A DNA stretch of 64,000 nt from Alphaproteobacteria bacterium (GTDB taxonomy: Bacteria > Pseudomonadota > Alphaproteobacteria > TMED109): the NCBI GenBank assembly GCA_022825235.1, contig JAJDYI010000073.1, positions 1 through 64,000 of the forward strand. The letters run 5' to 3'. This document shows, one piece after another, positions 36,603 through 44,748 of this stretch. Position 1 is the stretch's first letter. Every line of letters begins with the position of its first letter. The notes beneath the pieces are model-generated. The model ran no database searches, had not been told where the DNA came from, and worked only from the letters and a program-made list of their open reading frames with translations. The translations under genes were made by a program, and so were the position numbers.

Positions 36603-37766
36603 TCAGTTCCCCGGGGGGTACCGTTTGAACAGTACCAGTGCTCCGATGGCCATGGCCGCGGCAAACACCGCCCCCGCCGTGTACGGCCAGGTCAGGCTGA
36701 CATGATGGAACCCCGCGCCCGCCACGGCCGGACCGACGATCCGGGCGAATGCAGCGGCCGATTGCGCCAGGCCGAACGCCGCGCCGGCGTTGCCGCTGCT
36801 GACGGTGCCAGCGATCAGGGCCCCCAGCGCGGGATTGGCCAATCCCAAGCCGAACACCAAGGCGACGGTGGACGGCATCAGCAGCACGAGGTCGGTGCTG
36901 GCGGCAATGCCGCCCATGCCGAACGCCACCAGGACGATCCCGATTCCGGTGGTGGCCGGATTGCCGATCCGGCTGGCCAGCCGTCCCACCAGCACGCCTT
37001 GCACCAGCACCCCGAGCACGCTGGCGCCGGCAAAGAGGTAGCCATTCTGCATGGGCCCCCATTGCAGCACCCGCTCCGACCACAGGGCGAACGTCGACTC
37101 CATCCCCGCGAACACCAGCGTCACGCCGAAATAGAGGAGCACGAGACCGGCGCAGAAAGCGCTGGCAAAGGCCGGTAGCAGACGGCGAACCGGGTTGCGG
37201 CCGTTGTCCGGGGGGCGTCGGCGTGCAGGTTCGCGCATACTGATCGTGCCCAGCACGAGGGCCACGCCCGAGACCCCGATCGCGGCGATGGGCGGCGCGG
37301 CAAAATCGGCCTCGGCGGGATCCATCCCGGCCAACACGCCACCGACGGCGGGCCCGGCGACGAATCCAACCGACAGGGCCGCACCGAACAGCCCCATGCC
37401 CCGCGTACGGTCCTCCGGCGCCGTCACATCGGCGATATATGCCTGGGCTACCGCAAGATTCCCCGCCATCGCGCCGGCGGCGGCGCGGGCGATCACCAGG
37501 TCGGTCAGGGACTGGGCATGGAGCAGCAGCAGATAGGCACCGATGCCGCCGGCGAGCGTTGCGAGGAGGATCGGTTTCCGGCCCCAGCGATCCGACAGCC
37601 CGCCCCACAGCGGCGAGGTCAGCAGCTGCGCCGCCGAGAACGTTGTCATCAGCAGGGCGACCTGCTGGGGGTTGGCGCCGTGGCTTTCCGCGTAGAACGG
37701 GAGCATCGGGATGATGATCCCGAACCCCATCATGTCGATCGCGACGATTAACAGGACAACCGGCAT
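36603..37766 (-). CDS. MFS transporter, TetA-like
   Basis: A 387-residue major facilitator protein with twelve hydrophobic segments. The N-terminal helix LLIVAIDMMGFGIIIPMLPFYA and the loop 2-3 motif GGLSDRWGRKPILL are typical of drug:H+ antiporters of the TetA/Bcr group; the motif C-like GPAVGGVLAG is in the fifth helix. The natural substrate is not known. It follows accA on the same strand by 30 bases and is followed directly by the Nudix gene. Confidence 0.85.
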   Translation of the reverse strand: MPVVLLIVAIDMMGFGIIIPMLPFYAESHGANPQQVALLMTTFSAAQLLTSPLWGGLSDRWGRKPILLATLAGGIGAYLLLLHAQSLTDLVIARAAAGAMAGNLAVAQAYIADVTAPEDRTRGMGLFGAALSVGFVAGPAVGGVLAGMDPAEADFAAPPIAAIGVSGVALVLGTISMREPARRRPPDNGRNPVRRLLPAFASAFCAGLVLLYFGVTLVFAGMESTFALWSERVLQWGPMQNGYLFAGASVLGVLVQGVLVGRLASRIGNPATTGIGIVLVAFGMGGIAASTDLVLLMPSTVALVFGLGLANPALGALIAGTVSSGNAGAAFGLAQSAAAFARIVGPAVAGAGFHHVSLTWPYTAGAVFAAAMAIGALVLFKRYPPGN

Positions 37767-37796
37767 GGGACGGCCCCCAGGCCGGAACGGGCGGAT

Positions 37797-38744
37797 CTAG
37801 ATGCGGCGGAAGTCTATGTACTTCTTGCGCCGCGCCGCGACCAGTGTGCGGGGGGCCTTGCCCTCGAGCGCCGTTAGGGCTGTTTCCAGGTGCCGGCCCA
37901 CGGACTTGAGGACCGGGTCCGGGTCGCGGTGGGCCCCGCCGACAGGTTCAGGGATGACGGTATCAGCCACGCCCAGGTTCTTCATGTCCGCTGCGGTCAG
38001 GCGGAGCGCTTCGGCGGCGGCATCGGCCTGGTCGTTGGTGCGCCACAGAATCGATGCGCATCCTTCGGGAGAGATCACAGAGTACACGCTGTTTTCAAGC
38101 ATCAGGACCCGGTCGGCCGACGCGATGGCGACGGCGCCGCCGGAGCCGCCCTCGCCGATGATGACGCTCACGATGGGGGTCCCGACGGACAGGCAGGTCC
38201 GGATTGCCTGCGCGATCGCTTCCGCCTGGCCCCGCTGTTCAGCGCCGACGCCCGGATACGCTCCGGCCGTGTCCACGAAGCTCACGATCGGCAACTGGAA
38301 CCGGTCGGCCAGCCGCATCAGGCGCACTGCCTTGCGGTAGCCCTCCGGCCGGGCCATCCCGAAGTTGCGGTGTACCCGTTCCGCCGTCTCGCGCCCCTTC
38401 TCGTGCCCGAGCACGACCACGGAACGCGACCGGAACCGGCCCAGGCCGCCCACCATCGCATGGTCCTCGCCGAAGCACCGGTCGCCGGCCAGGGGTTGAA
38501 AGTCCTCGATCAGCGCCCGGACGTAATCCAACGTGTGCGGCCGATCCGGATGTCGGGCGACCTGTGTCAGCTGCCACGGCGTGAGCTTGGCGTAGGTCTG
38601 CTGGAGGAGGAGCTGCGCCTTCGACTGCAGGCGCGAGACTTCCTCGACGATGTTGAGGTCGCTTTCGCCGCTCAAGTGGCGGAGCTCGCGAATCTTGCCT
38701 TCGAGCTCGGCGATCGGCCCTTCGAAGTCGAGGAAATGCTGCAT
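37797..38744 (-). CDS. accA: Acetyl-CoA carboxylase carboxyltransferase subunit alpha
   Basis: About 315 residues, the normal AccA length. The protein pairs with AccD to carboxylate acetyl-CoA to malonyl-CoA, the first committed step of fatty-acid synthesis. Visible segments are FEGPIAELEGKIRELR, TPWQLTQVARHPDRPHTLDYV, SFVDTAGAYPGVGAEQRGQ, IIGEGGSGGAVAIA and YSVISPEGCASILWR. The ATG at 38744 is best: GGTGGA lies five bases before it, and the TTG at 38756 and GTG at 38753 would be unusual. It follows the malyl-CoA lyase-like gene by 16 bases. Confidence 0.96.
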   Translation of the reverse strand: MQHFLDFEGPIAELEGKIRELRHLSGESDLNIVEEVSRLQSKAQLLLQQTYAKLTPWQLTQVARHPDRPHTLDYVRALIEDFQPLAGDRCFGEDHAMVGGLGRFRSRSVVVLGHEKGRETAERVHRNFGMARPEGYRKAVRLMRLADRFQLPIVSFVDTAGAYPGVGAEQRGQAEAIAQAIRTCLSVGTPIVSVIIGEGGSGGAVAIASADRVLMLENSVYSVISPEGCASILWRTNDQADAAAEALRLTAADMKNLGVADTVIPEPVGGAHRDPDPVLKSVGRHLETALTALEGKAPRTLVAARRKKYIDFRRI

Positions 38745-38760
38745 CGGATCCACCAAGCGC

Positions 38761-39738
38761 CTAGCAGAACGTCATCTGGTCCGCTTTCCGGACCAGATTC
38801 TCGGCCTGCCTGATCGAGGCGATGTCGATCATGCGGCCGTCAAGCGCCACAGCCCCCGCCCCGTCCCGCTGAGCCTTGTCCATCGCCGCCAGGATTCGCC
38901 GGGCCCGGGCGACGTCCTGCTCGGAAGGGCTGAACAGTTCGTTGGCCATTGCCACTTGGGAAGGATGAACGGCCCATTTCCCCTCACAGCCGAGCACCCC
39001 TGCGCGGTGCCCCTGCGCACGATAGCCGTCCGGATCCGAGAAGTCGCCGAAGGCGCCGTCGATCGGGCGAAGCCCGGCTGCCCGGGCCGCCACGACCATC
39101 CGTGACACGGCGTAATGCCACATGTCCCCCCAGTGGTAGGCACGCTCTCCCCCTTCCATCGCGTCCGTGAGGACGCCGTAGTCCGGATGCGGGCCGCCGA
39201 TGTTGGTGGTCCGGGCGTGGGTCGAGGCCGCGTAGTCGGCGACGCCGAAATGCAGGGCTTCGTTGCGTGGCGACGCCGCGGCGATCGCGTCGACGTTGGC
39301 CATGCCCTGTGCGGTTTCGATGATCAGTTCGAAACCAACGCGCTTGGTCCGGCCTCTCGCCCACTCGACTTGCGAGACCAGCATGTCGACGGCGTAGACA
39401 TCGGCGGCGTTGCCAACCTTGGGGAGCATCATCAGGTCCAGCCGGTCGCCGGTCTGCTCGAGCAGGTCGATGACGTCACGGTACATGTAACCGGTATCGA
39501 GCCCGTTGATGCGCACCGAGAGGGCCCGGTGGCCCCAGTCGATCTCGTCGAGGGCGGCGATGACATTCTGGCGGGCCCGCTCCTTGTCGTCGGGCGCAAC
39601 GGCGTCCTCGAGATCCAGGACCACGATGTCCGCGGCGGACGCCGCCGCCTTCTCGAAGAACTCGGGCCGGCTGCCGGGAACGGACAGTTCGCTGCGATTC
39701 AGGCGCGCGGCGGCCTGTTCGACGATCTGAAAGCTCAT
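38761..39738 (-). CDS. HpcH/HpaI aldolase/citrate lyase family protein, malyl-CoA lyase-like
   Basis: A 325-residue TIM-barrel lyase. ELSVPGSRPEFFEKAAAS, VVLDLEDAVAPDDKERAR, ALSVRINGLDTGYMYRDVIDLLEQ and the CEGKWAVHPSQVAMANELF segment closely follow the pattern of L-malyl-CoA/beta-methylmalyl-CoA lyases of alphaproteobacteria. The Asp and Glu in LDLEDAVAP and the Glu in ELIIETAQGMAN are the expected metal ligands. It would cleave malyl-CoA to glyoxylate and acetyl-CoA, as in the ethylmalonyl-CoA pathway or the serine cycle; no other genes of those routes are in view. Its start overlaps the xerD stop as ATGA. Confidence 0.82.
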   Translation of the reverse strand: MSFQIVEQAAARLNRSELSVPGSRPEFFEKAAASAADIVVLDLEDAVAPDDKERARQNVIAALDEIDWGHRALSVRINGLDTGYMYRDVIDLLEQTGDRLDLMMLPKVGNAADVYAVDMLVSQVEWARGRTKRVGFELIIETAQGMANVDAIAAASPRNEALHFGVADYAASTHARTTNIGGPHPDYGVLTDAMEGGERAYHWGDMWHYAVSRMVVAARAAGLRPIDGAFGDFSDPDGYRAQGHRAGVLGCEGKWAVHPSQVAMANELFSPSEQDVARARRILAAMDKAQRDGAGAVALDGRMIDIASIRQAENLVRKADQMTFC

Positions 39739-40652
39739 AGCGGCCCCTTGGCTCGCCCGTCCTGGGCCTCGCCTGAGCGGGGCCGGCCCGAGGGCCTCCG
39801 CGCCAGCGGGTGGGCGTCCAGGGCGCGGCGTACGGCCGCATCCACGACGTGCGTGTAAATCTGCACCGTCGAGATGTCCTCGTGCCCCAGCAGTTTCTGC
39901 AGGGTACGTAGATCGGCACCGCGGGCAAGCATGTGGCTCGCGAACGCGTGGCGCAGCACGTGCGGAGACACGCGGGCGGGTGCGATACCGGCCCGGGCGG
40001 CGAGTTCCTTGAGCGATTGGGACAGGCGCTGACGTGACAGGTGGCCGCGGCCGGAGGGAAACAGCCAGCGGGCGGGCGCGCCGGACGACAGCCTGGCCTG
40101 CCGAACCTGGAGCCAGGCCCGGATCGCGTCGCGGGCGGGCTCCCCGAGGGGCAGGCGCCGTTCCTTGTTCCCTTTTCCGATGACCGAGAGGGCCGTGAGG
40201 TCGGGTTCCAGCGCGGTGATCGGAATGCCGAGCAGTTCCGAAACCCGAAGCCCGGTGCCGTAGAGGATCTCCAGAGCGGCCCGGAGCCGGAGTCCCCGCG
40301 GCGTCGAATCGGCCGCGGCGGTCTCGAGCAGCCGCGCGACTTCACCCTCGTCCAGCACCTTCGGGAGACTTCGTGCCCGCTTGGGAAACTGCAGCGTTTC
40401 GGCCGGGTTGTCGTCGCGGCGGCCGTCCGTCAGGAGAAATCGGTAAAACTCGCGGATGGATGACAGGTGGCGTGCCTGCGTCCGACGTGCGTAGCCGCGC
40501 TCCGCGAGCTCGCCCAGATAGCGGCGGAGATCATCCGCGCCCGCCGCTTCCAGCGTGGTCGCGCGGGCGTGCAGGGCCCGCTGCAGGCGGCGAAGGTCGC
40601 GGGCGTAGGCGTCCTGCGTGTGGGGGGAGGCTTGCCGCTCCGCCGCGAGCAT
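39735..40652 (-). CDS. xerD: Site-specific tyrosine recombinase XerD
   Basis: About 305 residues. The N-terminal core-binding domain is present (SPHTQDAYARDLRRLQRAL). The catalytic domain shows Arg in GTGLRVSELLG, Lys in VIGKGNKERRLPL, HVLRHAFASHML (His-x-x-Arg), LLGHEDISTVQIYTHV with the second His and the nucleophile Tyr. XerD resolves chromosome dimers at dif with XerC. The ATG at 40652 leaves the N-terminus about 15 residues short of the family; the frame continues in perfect sense to a CTG at 40700, which has GGAGG seven bases upstream and overlaps the preceding stop as CTGA. The longer form may be the true one. Confidence 0.93.
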   Translation of the reverse strand: MLAAERQASPHTQDAYARDLRRLQRALHARATTLEAAGADDLRRYLGELAERGYARRTQARHLSSIREFYRFLLTDGRRDDNPAETLQFPKRARSLPKVLDEGEVARLLETAAADSTPRGLRLRAALEILYGTGLRVSELLGIPITALEPDLTALSVIGKGNKERRLPLGEPARDAIRAWLQVRQARLSSGAPARWLFPSGRGHLSRQRLSQSLKELAARAGIAPARVSPHVLRHAFASHMLARGADLRTLQKLLGHEDISTVQIYTHVVDAAVRRALDAHPLARRPSGRPRSGEAQDGRAKGPL

Positions 40653-40696
40653 GTCGACGAAGAGCGCGATCGAATCCGGTGCCCGTGGCGGGGTGA

Positions 40697-42610
40697 TCAG
40701 ATGACCGCCTCCAACGCGAGCGCGCGCGCGTCCTCCGTCAGGCCGATTGCCCGCAGGCTGCGGATGGCGGCATTCAGGGTCAGCGGGTCCGCTCCGGCCG
40801 GGCCGCCGGCGCCGAGGATCGCCAACACGAACAGGACGGTTTCCGCGGTCCGCGCTTGCGCGACCGCGTCACGCAGCTGGTAGCGGGCAGGCGCGCTTGG
40901 GATCGTGGCGGTGGTCCGCACGGCCGCGTCATCGAGCAGCGTCACCCAGGACCCGCGCGGGACCGGTACATCCATCGCCTCCAGCACGACCAGCAACCGG
41001 CTCAGCTGATCGGCATGGTCGGCCGGCGGTCCCGTCACCGGCAGCGTGGCCCGCACGTCTTCGCGCGGAAAGACCTCGAACGGCTCGGGCACCGGCCGGC
41101 CCGCCAGGGCCAGGGCCGGGAACAGCGAGTAGAGCCGGCCGGACGTCATGAAGTCGAGGTCGGCGGAACCCGCCAGCATCGCGACCCACGCTTCGGCTTC
41201 GACGTATCGGCCGCTGGCGAGAAGTGCCCGGGCGGCCGCCACCGAGAACCAGGCAAGGTCCTGGCGGGGCTTTACGGTCGCCGCGACCGGGGCGGTCGCC
41301 TTGGCCATCACCGTGAAGCCCGGTTCCGGGTCGGCCTGGTCCCAAAGGAGTCGCAGGAAGCGGGCACGGTCGATCGCGGTCGTGGCCTTGAGCGCGGCCT
41401 GGAACAGCAGCGCGCGGGCAAGCACGGGATGCAGGGCGTTGGCTTCGGTTCCTGCGCTGCGCAGCTGGTCCGGCGTGAATTCGATCGCGGCGTACGCTTC
41501 GACAAGGGCCCCGTTGCGCAGCGCCCCGACGCGTGCCGTCTGCTCGGCGGCGTAGATCCGACGCACCGTGTCGCCGGACGCGCCTTCCGCGATCGACCGG
41601 AGGACGGGCAGCCCGGCCGAGTTCTGGTGCCGGACGAGGGACTCGCCACCGCTCGCGAGCAGCGCCAGGGCCAGGTAGTCGTCATCGGGGAAGGTCATCC
41701 CTTCCGGCAGCGGGGTACCGTCCAGGACCGCGTACGCCAGCGCCGTCAGGGGGGCATCGGCGGGCAGCTCGTCCTCGAGCAGTTGCAGCGTGAGGTATGC
41801 GGCGTCCAGCGCGCCCTGCCGGATCTGGCAGACCGCGAGCGCCACGCGGAGCCGGGCCGTCGGTCGACTGGCCAGCCGGCGCTGCACTTCCGCGCACGCC
41901 AGTTCCGTGTCGCCGGCCAGGAGCCGGCCTTCGAGCACGCGTTCATCGAGGGCCGCACCGACCGTGTCCGGCGCCACGACGTCGGCAAGCAGGGCAAGGC
42001 CTTCTCCATCCGCCAGCTGCACCAGCAGGCGAATCCGCTCATCGAGGAAGTGCGCCACCTCTCCCGTGTCCGTGTCGACCGGCTGCCCGTCCGGCCCAAG
42101 CTGGACGATCTCGCGCTGGGGCGGGCGTTCCGGGGCCGCGGCACGGCTCAGCAGCAGACGCCGGGTAAGGCTCCGCATGGCGGGCGATTCCATCGCCGCC
42201 GGCACCGCGGCCAGCAGCCGCCCCGCGAGTGCTGCGTCGGTGCCTTCCCACATCGTCCAGCCGAGACCGCCCTCGCTTCCGGTCAGGGCCCCGATCCAGC
42301 CAGGTCGAGCGGAGGGCAGGTCGGACACCATGACCCCTTCCGCCGGTTCAGGGACCCGGAACGCGGGCGGCACGTCCTCTTCCTCGCCTGCATCGACGTT
42401 CGCGTCGGCGGGGTCCGCCACCTTGTCGGGCAGGATCTGGATCGGGACTTCGCCGGAAGTCTCGGCTGCCGGCGCCCCGCTCGGGCCCTCGGCGGGTACC
42501 GTCGTGTCGGAGTCAGGTGCCTGCGCCGCCGCGGCGACCGGCAACGTCAACACTAGGCAGGCGGTGGCATGGACCAGGAAGCGCGCGAGGCGCTCAAAAG
42601 AAGCGATCAT
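40697..42610 (-). CDS. Large exported protein of unknown function
   Basis: A 637-residue protein with a signal peptide (FLVHATACLVLTLPVAAAAQA) and an acidic, Pro-rich linker to about residue 90. The rest is almost entirely Ala/Leu/Arg-rich helices in repeating pairs, resembling tetratricopeptide-like or other solenoid repeats, without a catalytic motif that I can identify. Its length and good codon use mark it as a real gene. It overlaps the 60-residue membrane protein by 17 bases upstream and touches xerD downstream, so the three are probably co-expressed. I do not recognise the family. Confidence 0.75.
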   Translation of the reverse strand: MIASFERLARFLVHATACLVLTLPVAAAAQAPDSDTTVPAEGPSGAPAAETSGEVPIQILPDKVADPADANVDAGEEEDVPPAFRVPEPAEGVMVSDLPSARPGWIGALTGSEGGLGWTMWEGTDAALAGRLLAAVPAAMESPAMRSLTRRLLLSRAAAPERPPQREIVQLGPDGQPVDTDTGEVAHFLDERIRLLVQLADGEGLALLADVVAPDTVGAALDERVLEGRLLAGDTELACAEVQRRLASRPTARLRVALAVCQIRQGALDAAYLTLQLLEDELPADAPLTALAYAVLDGTPLPEGMTFPDDDYLALALLASGGESLVRHQNSAGLPVLRSIAEGASGDTVRRIYAAEQTARVGALRNGALVEAYAAIEFTPDQLRSAGTEANALHPVLARALLFQAALKATTAIDRARFLRLLWDQADPEPGFTVMAKATAPVAATVKPRQDLAWFSVAAARALLASGRYVEAEAWVAMLAGSADLDFMTSGRLYSLFPALALAGRPVPEPFEVFPREDVRATLPVTGPPADHADQLSRLLVVLEAMDVPVPRGSWVTLLDDAAVRTTATIPSAPARYQLRDAVAQARTAETVLFVLAILGAGGPAGADPLTLNAAIRSLRAIGLTEDARALALEAVI

Positions 42611-42776
42611 TCGGAATCTGCTCTTCCACGAGTGCAGGTTCGGGAGTGATGTCCACAGAAAGAAGCACGTACACGCCGAAGCCGAGAACAGTCGCCGTCG
42701 CCAGCAGGAACAGCACCGTCAGGATCTGCATCCTGCGCCGCGCCTCCAAACGAGTCTGTTCTTGACGGGCGAACAT
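42594..42776 (-). CDS. Small single-pass membrane protein, 60 residues
   Basis: The protein begins with a charged segment (FARQEQTRLEARRRM), has one hydrophobic helix (ILTVLFLLATATVLGFGVYVLL) and ends in an acidic tail exposed to the periplasm. It shares 17 bases with the start of the large exported protein, suggesting coupled expression. It is the first gene of the run that continues through xerD and accA. No family recognised. Confidence 0.6.
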   Translation of the reverse strand: MFARQEQTRLEARRRMQILTVLFLLATATVLGFGVYVLLSVDITPEPALVEEQIPNDRFF

Positions 42777-43014
42777 TGCTCAATGCGGTCCTTGCCTAGT
42801 TCTTGCGCAACAATATAGACCACAAGGTGCCGGCCAGAGGCAACCGGGCCGCGACCGAAAAAACGGCCTTGATTCCCACACACCGATGCCCCGTCTGCCG
42901 GCCAAATTCGGGTGGGAAGGGAAGCGCGCCCGGGCGTGATAGACTGACGCCGTGTTGCGACGCAGCAGGGCGGACGCGCTCAGGCCTGCCGGATCGTCAT
43001 GGGGAGCGTCACCG

Positions 43015-43596
43015 GTGGAGACTGGGAGCGCACACGCATTGGGCCGTGCTTCCGATGCCCGTGCCGCCGCGCAGGTGCTCGGTCATCGACACTTGGTACT
43101 CGTAGGATTGATGGGTGCGGGGAAGTCGGCAATCGGGCGGCGGCTGGCCGAGGCGCTTGCCCGGCCGTTTGCCGACAGCGACACGGTGATCGAGGAAGAG
43201 GCCGGCCAGACCATTGCGGACATGTTTGCGCGCGATGGCGAGGAAGCCTTTCGGCGGATGGAGGAGGCAGTCCTCGGGCGCTTGCTTGAGGGTGTTCCCG
43301 CCGTCATCGCCACCGGTGGCGGTGCGTTCCTGCGGTCGACGAACCGCGCGCGCATCCGGCGGGCTGCGGTGTCGGCGTGGCTGCGCGCCGACCTCGACGT
43401 GCTGGTCGGCCGCATCCGGCGGCCCGCCACGCGGCCGCTGCTTGCCGGTGAGGACCTCCGCGAGACCCTGGCCGGCCTGATGCGCGCGCGTTATCCGGTT
43501 TACGCGGAGGCCGACGTCGTCGTCGATTCCGAAGACGTCGACCGCGCGGTGACGGTGCGTCGCGCGCTCGCGGCCGTGGCGGCCCTCAGCGCATGA
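43015..43596 (+). CDS. aroK: Shikimate kinase
   Basis: About 193 residues. The P-loop is LMGAGKSAIGRRLA, with the shikimate-binding Asp in ADSDTVIEEEAG, the GGG in IATGGGAFL, and the lid Arg in RRPATRPLL. The enzyme phosphorylates shikimate in aromatic amino-acid synthesis. The GTG at 43015 has GGGGAG eight bases upstream and is preferred to the GTG at 42952, which has no binding site and would add 21 unlike residues. It overlaps aroB by 4 bases (ATGA). Confidence 0.94.
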   Translation: METGSAHALGRASDARAAAQVLGHRHLVLVGLMGAGKSAIGRRLAEALARPFADSDTVIEEEAGQTIADMFARDGEEAFRRMEEAVLGRLLEGVPAVIATGGGAFLRSTNRARIRRAAVSAWLRADLDVLVGRIRRPATRPLLAGEDLRETLAGLMRARYPVYAEADVVVDSEDVDRAVTVRRALAAVAALSA

Positions 43597-44714
43597 ATAC
43601 GCCGCACCGCCGGGTCCCCGTCGCGCTGGGGGATCGTGCCTACGAAGTGGTGGTGGGGCCGGAGGTCCTTGGTGCGGCCGGCCAGTACCACCGGGAACTG
43701 GGACTCGGGCCCGCACTGATCGTCACCGAGCCCGAAGTGGCCGCCCACCACGCCCCAGCCCTGGTTGATTCCCTCCGGGATGCCGGCGTGTCGGTGCGGG
43801 CGGTCCTCGAGGTGCCGTCGGGCGAGCCGGCGAAGTCTCACGCGTCGTTCGAACAACTGGTCGAGCGCCTGCTGGCGGCGGAAATCCGGCGCGACTGCAG
43901 CGTCTACGCGGTGGGCGGAGGCTGCGTCGGCGATCTTGCCGGGTTTGCCGCCGGGACCGTGCTCCGCGGGGTGTCGTTCGTGCAGGCGCCGACCACCCTC
44001 CTTGCCCAAGTGGACAGTTCGGTGGGCGGCAAGACCGCGATCAATACGCGCGCCGGGAAGAATCTCCTCGGGGTGTTCCACCAGCCCCGCCTTGTGCTCG
44101 CTGACATCGCGACGCTCCGAACCCTTCCGCTCCGCGAACTGCGGGCGGGCTACGGGGAAGTGGTGAAGTACGGGCTGCTCGGCGATGCCGACCTGTTCGT
44201 CTGGCTGGAGCGGCACGGACCGGCGCTGCTGGCTGGCGACGAAGAGCTTCGCACCGAGGCGGTAGAGCGCTGCTGCCGGATCAAGGCGCAGGTGATCGTC
44301 GACGATGAGCGCGAGCAGGGCGGGCGGGCCCTGCTGAATCTGGGGCACACCTTCGGGCACGCACTGGAGGCCGAGGCCGGGATGGACGGAACGCTTCGCC
44401 ACGGCGAGGCGGTGGCGGTCGGCTGCGTCCTGGCCTTCCGGTTTTCGGAACGACGCGGGCTCGTTCCCGCCGGCACCGCGGATCGCGTTGCCCGGCACTT
44501 CGCGCAAGCGGGATTGCCGACGTCCCCGCGGGAAGCGCTCGGCCGGCCGTGGCCCGCGGCGACCGCCCTGCAGCAGATGCAGTCGGACAAGAAGATCCGC
44601 AGCGACAACCGGCTGCCGCTGGTGCTCGCCCGGGCGATCGGCGCCGCGTTCCTGACCCGGGACTGCAGCCGCGACGAACTCGCCCGCTTTCTGTGCGCGG
44701 AGGCTGCGAATTGA
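43593..44714 (+). CDS. aroB: 3-dehydroquinate synthase
   Basis: A 373-residue NAD-dependent enzyme that cyclises DAHP in the second step of the shikimate pathway. Family segments: VGGGCVGDLAGFAAGTVLRG, the PTTLLAQVDSSVGGKTAIN block, KNLLGVFHQP, GYGEVVKYGLLGD with a zinc-ligand Glu, and LNLGHTFGHALE and RHGEAVAVG with zinc-ligand His. The order aroK-aroB-corC is typical for alphaproteobacteria. Translation is coupled to aroK. Confidence 0.97.
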   Translation: MNTPHRRVPVALGDRAYEVVVGPEVLGAAGQYHRELGLGPALIVTEPEVAAHHAPALVDSLRDAGVSVRAVLEVPSGEPAKSHASFEQLVERLLAAEIRRDCSVYAVGGGCVGDLAGFAAGTVLRGVSFVQAPTTLLAQVDSSVGGKTAINTRAGKNLLGVFHQPRLVLADIATLRTLPLRELRAGYGEVVKYGLLGDADLFVWLERHGPALLAGDEELRTEAVERCCRIKAQVIVDDEREQGGRALLNLGHTFGHALEAEAGMDGTLRHGEAVAVGCVLAFRFSERRGLVPAGTADRVARHFAQAGLPTSPREALGRPWPAATALQQMQSDKKIRSDNRLPLVLARAIGAAFLTRDCSRDELARFLCAEAAN

Positions 44715-44748
44715 CCGGCACCGCCGCTCCCGCCACCAGGACCAACCA

